Shown piece after piece: positions 59,467 to 64,000 of a DNA stretch of 64,000 bases. Under the pieces are notes generated by a model that was not told where the DNA came from, did no database searches, and saw nothing but the letters and a program-made list of their open reading frames with translations. This stretch comes from an uncultured Bacilli bacterium (lineage in GTDB: Bacteria; Bacillota_I; Bacilli_A; RF39; UBA660): NCBI GenBank assembly GCA_934162125.1, contig CAKPHU010000001.1, positions 186,001 through 250,000 of the forward strand. The letters run 5' to 3'. Positions within the stretch are counted from its first letter, which is position 1, and each line of letters opens with the position of its first letter. The translations under genes were made by a program, and so were the position numbers.

Positions 59467-60534
59467 TTAATTATCTTTTTTAGCTCTGGCTTCATATACT
59501 TGCTTGCATAATTGTTTAACTCTTTTTCCAGTACCTGGTATTCTTACATCTTCTAAATTTCTATAAATATTTGGAATATCTATGTGAAATTGTCTACACT
59601 CTTCAGGAGTTATTTCTTTAAAGGCTGGACAAGGTAGAATATCTCCATCAAATTTGATATCTAGTTTTTCTAATCCCGCATTACATTTATGAGTTTCTTC
59701 TCCTTGAAGAGGAATACCTACTCTAATGTGTCCAGAAAAATTCTTACGACCTTTTTCTAGTAATGTGAAGAATTCTTCTTTTTCTTCTTTACTCATTAAT
59801 AATTCTTCTTTATTTTCTTTGCCACGTCCTTGTGGTAAAAAGTTTAAGAAACTTACTTGTTTTACTCCAGCTATTTCTAATAGTTCTAGAATATCAGGTA
59901 TTTCTTTATAGTTTGGTTTCATAGGAACAAAATGAACGTCTATATCTAGTTTTTCAAATGAAGCATCGATTAAGGATTTTAGTAGTGCTACCCTAGCCTG
60001 TTCATTTCTTCCCATGACAAAGCTGTCAGTTTCTGCTTCATAGGCTTGCATATCAAATACTATTTTATCAAGTCCAATAGTTTTCAGTTCACGTAACAAA
60101 TTTCTATTAATTGGACTATATTTTTTTCTTTTTAGAAGGTTATCGTAGTACTTTGTTACTTGATTCTTTAAAAAATCATTATCTGGCTCATTCTGTTCTA
60201 TTTCACTTAAGCACTGTTTTTCTTCAGCCAAAATAATTTCTTTATCTTCAGGACTTATTTCACCATCTTCTACGACTCCACTAGTAAAAATAACAGTTCT
60301 TATTCCTTGTTGTTTGGCATAAGTAACCATTTCAATTAAGTTAGGATGTAAAAATGGTTCTCCACCAGACAAAGATAATTCTTCTATTCCACCCTGTGCC
60401 ATGAAATAATCAATTGTTCTTTTAAAATCTTCAAAAGCGATAACATGAGTTTTGGTTGATGATGAATTTGAGGAACAGAATTTACAGTTATTTAAACACT
60501 TTTCAATTACTTCAAAGCATAAATCTTTAACCAT
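59467..60534 (-). CDS. Radical SAM protein with SPASM-like C-terminus
   Basis: 355 aa. CxxxCxxC is CLNNCKFC near residue 14; ELSLSGGEPFLHP is the SAM-binding GGEP. A long insert (115-165) and a C-terminal cysteine region (KCNAGLEKLDIKFDGDILPCPAFKEI ... QLCKQ) suggest an auxiliary cluster or substrate-binding SPASM/twitch domain. Such enzymes modify peptides or proteins. No precursor peptide was recognised nearby. SD AAGGAGG precedes ATG 60534; extended -10 TGATATAAT at 60561-60566. Function unassigned. Confidence 0.82.
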   Translation of the reverse strand: MVKDLCFEVIEKCLNNCKFCSSNSSSTKTHVIAFEDFKRTIDYFMAQGGIEELSLSGGEPFLHPNLIEMVTYAKQQGIRTVIFTSGVVEDGEISPEDKEIILAEEKQCLSEIEQNEPDNDFLKNQVTKYYDNLLKRKKYSPINRNLLRELKTIGLDKIVFDMQAYEAETDSFVMGRNEQARVALLKSLIDASFEKLDIDVHFVPMKPNYKEIPDILELLEIAGVKQVSFLNFLPQGRGKENKEELLMSKEEKEEFFTLLEKGRKNFSGHIRVGIPLQGEETHKCNAGLEKLDIKFDGDILPCPAFKEITPEECRQFHIDIPNIYRNLEDVRIPGTGKRVKQLCKQVYEARAKKDN

Positions 60535-60591
60535 ATACTATTCCTCCTTTTTAGTTAGTTATTATATCATGTTATTTTTTTATAGTTACTT

Positions 60592-61290
60592 TTAATTATT
60601 TAAATATTTTTTATCGAAATAGTTAAACATTTCATTTAAAACATTGTTACCTATTGCTTTTATTTTATCAAAGTCTGACATTAAAGCTCTAAAATCATTT
60701 ACTGACATTATTTCATTTAGATATCTTATTGCGAGATAACTTAAATCATATCCATTATATGATTCATTGTAGAAGGCATCACCATGTTCCAATTCATTTA
60801 GCTTAGGAATTATTTTAGTAGACTCTTTTACTTTTAAGTAGTATTCTTGGAAGTTATCCTTTTGATGTAGTTTTTTATCTTCACCCGATAAAAATTGAGC
60901 CATACCTTCGTCATACCAGATTATTCTATTTTCATAATTACCTTTAAGAATATATTTCATGTAGAAAATATGAAATAATTCATGGGAAGCAGTATATAAT
61001 TTGTCCATTTGTGTTTTTGAAGCAACATAGGCATTAACCATGTCATTGTCATAGGTTCCTTTTGCATATTCTGGTAAGGATTCCTTTTCACCTCTTAGTT
61101 TATAGATGAATTCTCTAAAGTCATTTAAAGTGTCAAAATAATTCACTTTAATTACTTCCATTTCTGTTATATTAAATAATTCTTTATATTCTAAAGATTT
61201 TGTTTTTAATGGTTCAATAGTCGCGGATGCTAACTCATCTAATGAATCTGAATAATTTATGATGATTCCATCTTTTTCTATTTTTTTCAT
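60592..61290 (-). CDS. Putative HExxH zinc metalloprotease (gluzincin-like)
   Basis: 232 aa, soluble, no signal peptide. Zinc motif HELFH in TASHELFHIFYMKY (about residue 103) and a downstream Glu in WYDEGMAQFLSG that can be the third ligand, as in gluzincin (peptidase MA-like) enzymes. The rest is helical. Cytoplasmic peptidase is likely, substrate unknown. The initiation region GGAGTTGATATAATG is identical to that of the NUDIX gene upstream. Confidence 0.7.
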   Translation of the reverse strand: MKKIEKDGIIINYSDSLDELASATIEPLKTKSLEYKELFNITEMEVIKVNYFDTLNDFREFIYKLRGEKESLPEYAKGTYDNDMVNAYVASKTQMDKLYTASHELFHIFYMKYILKGNYENRIIWYDEGMAQFLSGEDKKLHQKDNFQEYYLKVKESTKIIPKLNELEHGDAFYNESYNGYDLSYLAIRYLNEIMSVNDFRALMSDFDKIKAIGNNVLNEMFNYFDKKYLNN

Positions 61291-61317
61291 TATATCAACT
61301 CCATTTTTAGAAATAAT

Positions 61318-61797
61318 TTATATATTGTTAGTTCTTATTAAATTATCAATTGAATGATGTATTTTATTTGAATCTTTTATCATTTCTTTTACTATACTTG
61401 GATATATTGTATAGTTGTCAATATCCTTTAAATCAATCCATTTAAAATTAATCCAATATCCCTCTAATCCTTTAAAATTATCAGGAGTAGTTTCATCTTT
61501 ATATATTCCTTTGTAAATTAAATTTAGTTGTTGATTATTATATCCTTTACCGGAAACAAATTCTTCACTGACGCCTATAAAACTATATTCTAAATTATCC
61601 CAACCCAATTCTTCTTTGACTTCTCGTTTTATAGCATCAATACTTTCTTCTAGCTCCTCTATTTTTCCGCCAGGAAGCATATAAAAGTCTCGACCTTCAA
61701 CATTAAATAACAACACTTTGGTTTCATCTTTGTTAAAAATGAGAGCAGACACTCTTAAAAAGAATTGAAAGTCTTTATTTGTATATCTTATATCCAT
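61318..61797 (-). CDS. NUDIX hydrolase
   Basis: 159 aa. Complete Nudix box GGKIEELEESIDAIKREVKEELG (Gx5Ex7REUxEExGU) about 53-75. Hydrolyses nucleoside diphosphates linked to a moiety; substrate not deducible. An extended -10 TGATATAAT (61816-61821) is about 20 nt upstream of ATG 61797. Gap to the HExxH gene is 27 nt, so they may be co-transcribed. Confidence 0.88.
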   Translation of the reverse strand: MDIRYTNKDFQFFLRVSALIFNKDETKVLLFNVEGRDFYMLPGGKIEELEESIDAIKREVKEELGWDNLEYSFIGVSEEFVSGKGYNNQQLNLIYKGIYKDETTPDNFKGLEGYWINFKWIDLKDIDNYTIYPSIVKEMIKDSNKIHHSIDNLIRTNNI

Positions 61798-61860
61798 TAT
61801 ATCAACTCCAATTGTATTATATCATATTAGACCATGTTCTCTTACAGTAATCCACTTTTT

Positions 61861-63903
61861 CTACTTTCCATATGTTTCAATTTTATAACTATTTTTATTT
61901 AGTTTAATATCTATACTACCATTCAAATCAGTTCGATAAATTTCACTATTACTTAAGATATCTAATACAGATTTTTTAGGATGTCCAAACTTATTGTTCT
62001 TTCCTACACTAATCAGACTATATTTAGGTCTTATTGTATTATAAAAACTTTTACTAGTACTGGTATTTGATCCATGATGACCAACTTTTAAAAAATCAAT
62101 ATTAGATAGTTCATAATTTTCTATAATGTATCTTTCACTAATGGTTGTAGCATCTCCCATAAATAGAAAAGAAGTTTCATTGTATTTCATGTAATAAATA
62201 GAACTTGAATCATTTTCTTCAGGAAATTCTTTATTTAATTGTATAAGTACTAAGTTACCACAATTTATTGTTGTGCCTTCTTTGGCAATATGATAATCAT
62301 ATTTTGAAGCAATAGCTTTTTCATAGTAGTTTTTTTCTCCTAAGTTCATGTAAATATTTTTCACTTTAAAATGTTCTAATAAATAGAGAGCATCTCCAGC
62401 ATGATCTTTATCACCATGACTAAGTAAGAGATAATCAATCTTTTTTATACCTAGTTTTTTTAAAGTTTGAATTGTAGTATTGGCACTTAAAGAGTAATTA
62501 TTATCAGTACTTGTTCCTGTATCAAGTAAAATAGTACAGTTATTTGAATGAATTATAATAGAGTCACCTTGTCCTACATCTTGGACTTTTACATAAGTTT
62601 CATTTAGAAAAAATGGATAAGAATAATGAATTAAAAGAATGATAATTAATGGTAAGTACTGTTTTCTTTCTTTTTTTATGAGGCCATTAATAAATAAAAT
62701 AATTAAAGGATAATATAAAAGATAATAAATAATATTAATTCTTTTAAAAGTAAAAGTAAGAATAGATATCTTAGAAAGAAATAAAGATAGACTTTCTAAG
62801 ATATTAATTAAAAAATTATAGATTGGTAAGAGGAAGGGACAAAATACTAGAATTAGTGATAAAGGAAAAATAATAATACTTATAAGTGGTACAAAGAAAA
62901 GATTGTAGATAATACTTAGAAAATTAAGAGATGAAAAATTATAAAGGCTGATTGGTATACTTACTAAAAAGGAAATTAGAGAAGTTTTTAATAAAGAAAT
63001 AAAGTAATTACCTTGAAGATAAGAACTAGTTTCTATTAAAGCTAGACTAATGGAAAAAGAATATAAAAATCCAAGATCATAGATGAAGAAAGGATTAAAG
63101 ATAAGAGAAATAGATAGAACTAATAAAAATAAATGAAATGGTTTTATATAGAAATAGTAAATTTTATTTAAAGAAAAAAGGATAAAGAAAAGTACACCTC
63201 TTAAAATAGAAGCTGATGGTCCAACTAAAAGAAGATAAAACAAAAGAAAAATAATAGTAATAAAATAAGAAGTATTTTCCTTTACTTTTAGTTTTTTTAA
63301 TAGTTTTAAGATTAGAGATGATAACAAAGTAATATGCATGCCACTAATGGCAAAGAGGTGACTAATTTCATTTGTTTGATAACTTCTAATAACTTCTTTA
63401 GATATATATGATTTATCTCCATAAATAAAAGTATATAGATAACTATTATTATGGAGATGATAAGCAATTCTTTCTTTAAAAAAATAGTAGATATTTTGTT
63501 TAGAAGATATTAAACTGTATTCTTTTACTTTGATTAGATAATAAATATTTTTTCTTTCTAAGTACTTTTGATAATTAAAATTAGAATTATTTTTAGGCTT
63601 TGTGGCCTCCCCTTTTACAAGTATTTCATTTCCTAAATGATAAGTTTTTTTAAATTCTTCTTGTTCCTTAGTATTTTTAAAAGTATAGCTTAAAATAAAA
63701 CTTTCAGTAGAACTTTTTAGAGTTATTTTTAAATAATTATCAATAATAGTTAAAGAAGTAATTGTTCCTGAAATGGTTGTGGGTGGTTTTTTATAGTTTG
63801 ATGTTTTAGGAATATTTAAAATAATACTTGTATAAATTAAAGCTATTAGAAATATTCCATAATATAAATATTTAGATAGTAAGATAGTCCTTAATTTTAG
63901 CAA
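61861..63903 (-). CDS. comEC: DNA internalisation protein ComEC/Rec2
   Basis: 680 aa. Short N-terminal domain with two helices, OB-like extracellular part (30-125), multi-helix competence domain (about 150-440, FAISGMHITLLSSLI), and a C-terminal MBL domain (KVQDVGQGDSIIIHSNNCTILLDTGTS, SHGDKDHAGD, VGHHGSNTSTS). Forms the channel for transforming DNA; the MBL domain may act as nuclease. TTG 63903 start with SD AGGAG, inside comEA; comEA and comEC overlap by 32 nt. Suggests natural competence. Confidence 0.93.
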   Translation of the reverse strand: MLKLRTILLSKYLYYGIFLIALIYTSIILNIPKTSNYKKPPTTISGTITSLTIIDNYLKITLKSSTESFILSYTFKNTKEQEEFKKTYHLGNEILVKGEATKPKNNSNFNYQKYLERKNIYYLIKVKEYSLISSKQNIYYFFKERIAYHLHNNSYLYTFIYGDKSYISKEVIRSYQTNEISHLFAISGMHITLLSSLILKLLKKLKVKENTSYFITIIFLLFYLLLVGPSASILRGVLFFILFSLNKIYYFYIKPFHLFLLVLSISLIFNPFFIYDLGFLYSFSISLALIETSSYLQGNYFISLLKTSLISFLVSIPISLYNFSSLNFLSIIYNLFFVPLISIIIFPLSLILVFCPFLLPIYNFLINILESLSLFLSKISILTFTFKRINIIYYLLYYPLIILFINGLIKKERKQYLPLIIILLIHYSYPFFLNETYVKVQDVGQGDSIIIHSNNCTILLDTGTSTDNNYSLSANTTIQTLKKLGIKKIDYLLLSHGDKDHAGDALYLLEHFKVKNIYMNLGEKNYYEKAIASKYDYHIAKEGTTINCGNLVLIQLNKEFPEENDSSSIYYMKYNETSFLFMGDATTISERYIIENYELSNIDFLKVGHHGSNTSTSKSFYNTIRPKYSLISVGKNNKFGHPKKSVLDILSNSEIYRTDLNGSIDIKLNKNSYKIETYGK

Positions 63904-64000
63904 AAAGGTTTTCTCCTATTCCAGAAACATTTTTTAAGTCTTCAATATTTTCAAATGGTCCATGTTCATTACGATAAGCGATGATGTCATTAGCTTTAGC
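63872..64000 (-). CDS. comEA: ComEA C-terminus (partial; 5' end outside window)
   Basis: 42 codons from the window edge to TAA 63872. Reads AKANDIIAYRNEHGPFENIE ... and contains the helix-hairpin-helix GIGENLFAKI with the typical xxIVxYRxxxGxFxxIEDLxxVxGIG pattern of ComEA, the DNA-receptor of competence. Its final codons overlap comEC. Confidence 0.9.
   Translation of the reverse strand, partial: AKANDIIAYRNEHGPFENIEDLKNVSGIGENLFAKIKDYLTI

Overview
The window is AT-rich DNA from a Gram-positive bacterium. Evidence for this: an mraZ-rsmH-ftsL-pbp operon, PASTA-domain penicillin-binding proteins, a T-box, Bce-type two-component/ABC modules, DnaI, LemA, Cna-B surface proteins and Shine-Dalgarno sequences of the GGAGG/GGTGAT type. 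Low GC, TTG/GTG starts, ordinary TGA stops (standard code), an arginine deiminase pathway, a ThrS without TGS and a scattered cell-division gene set suggest an uncultured, fermentative, host-associated Bacilli lineage of the RF39/RFN20 kind. That placement is inference. Almost every gene is on the minus strand; only the CYTH gene at 2723-3289 is on plus. I see no rRNA, tRNA, CRISPR array, phage or insertion sequence. The longest gap without a gene is about 295 bases (28278-28572); it holds a terminator, a promoter and a leader hairpin.

Layout, left to right. 1-1524 is the 5' part of a membrane-anchored vWA/InlB-repeat protein. 1.6-3.9 kb has tsaC, a CYTH phosphohydrolase and an unknown gene behind a palindromic operator-like site. 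4-10.6 kb has ftsW, lemA/DUF3137, a transglutaminase-like protein, mraY and a coiled-coil protein. 10.7-17.6 kb is an amino-acid block: a GlnQ-type ATPase, a fused binding-protein/permease, and arcA-arcB followed by one ORF fusing carbamate kinase (ArcC) to a YfcC/ArcD-type antiporter. 17.8-24.3 kb has a SpoVD-like PBP, a second CYTH protein, an ABC-F protein behind a leader-peptide attenuator, a GT2-GtrA protein and a chimeric VTC/beta-helix gene. 24.4-28.3 kb is a 1297-residue vWA + 7x Cna-B wall protein. 28.6-30.2 kb has dagK-like and ucpA; 30.3-35.4 kb is a Bce-type antimicrobial-peptide sensing and detoxification module with matching operator boxes.

35.4-40 kb has an Mbeg1-like hydrolase and an operon of a putative DNA-repair radical SAM protein, its TIGR03915 partner and a divergent GroEL, with a LexA-box-like dyad over the -35. 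40.1-45.5 kb has a second chimeric gene (receiver fragment fused to beta-helix), DUF3781, ackA, a lipoprotein and an ABC-2 exporter behind a second attenuator. 45.6-53.6 kb has two envelope operons: coiled-coil/DUF1292/membrane-ectodomain proteins, and mraZ-rsmH-ftsL-ftsI-like. 53.7-56.3 kb is a threonine T-box controlling an MBL hydrolase and thrS. 56.4-64 kb has an M23 peptidase, dnaI, a soluble FtsK/SpoIIIE-like ATPase, a radical SAM/SPASM-like protein, an HExxH protein, a NUDIX protein, comEC and the end of comEA.

The most unusual items are the ArcC-ArcD fusion, two in-frame chimeras that look like collapsed remnants of one VTC/receiver/beta-helix system, two attenuators with short leader ORFs, and the GroEL/radical SAM repair operon. 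Where I moved a start codon downstream of the longest ORF, it is because the extension runs through the Shine-Dalgarno sequence.
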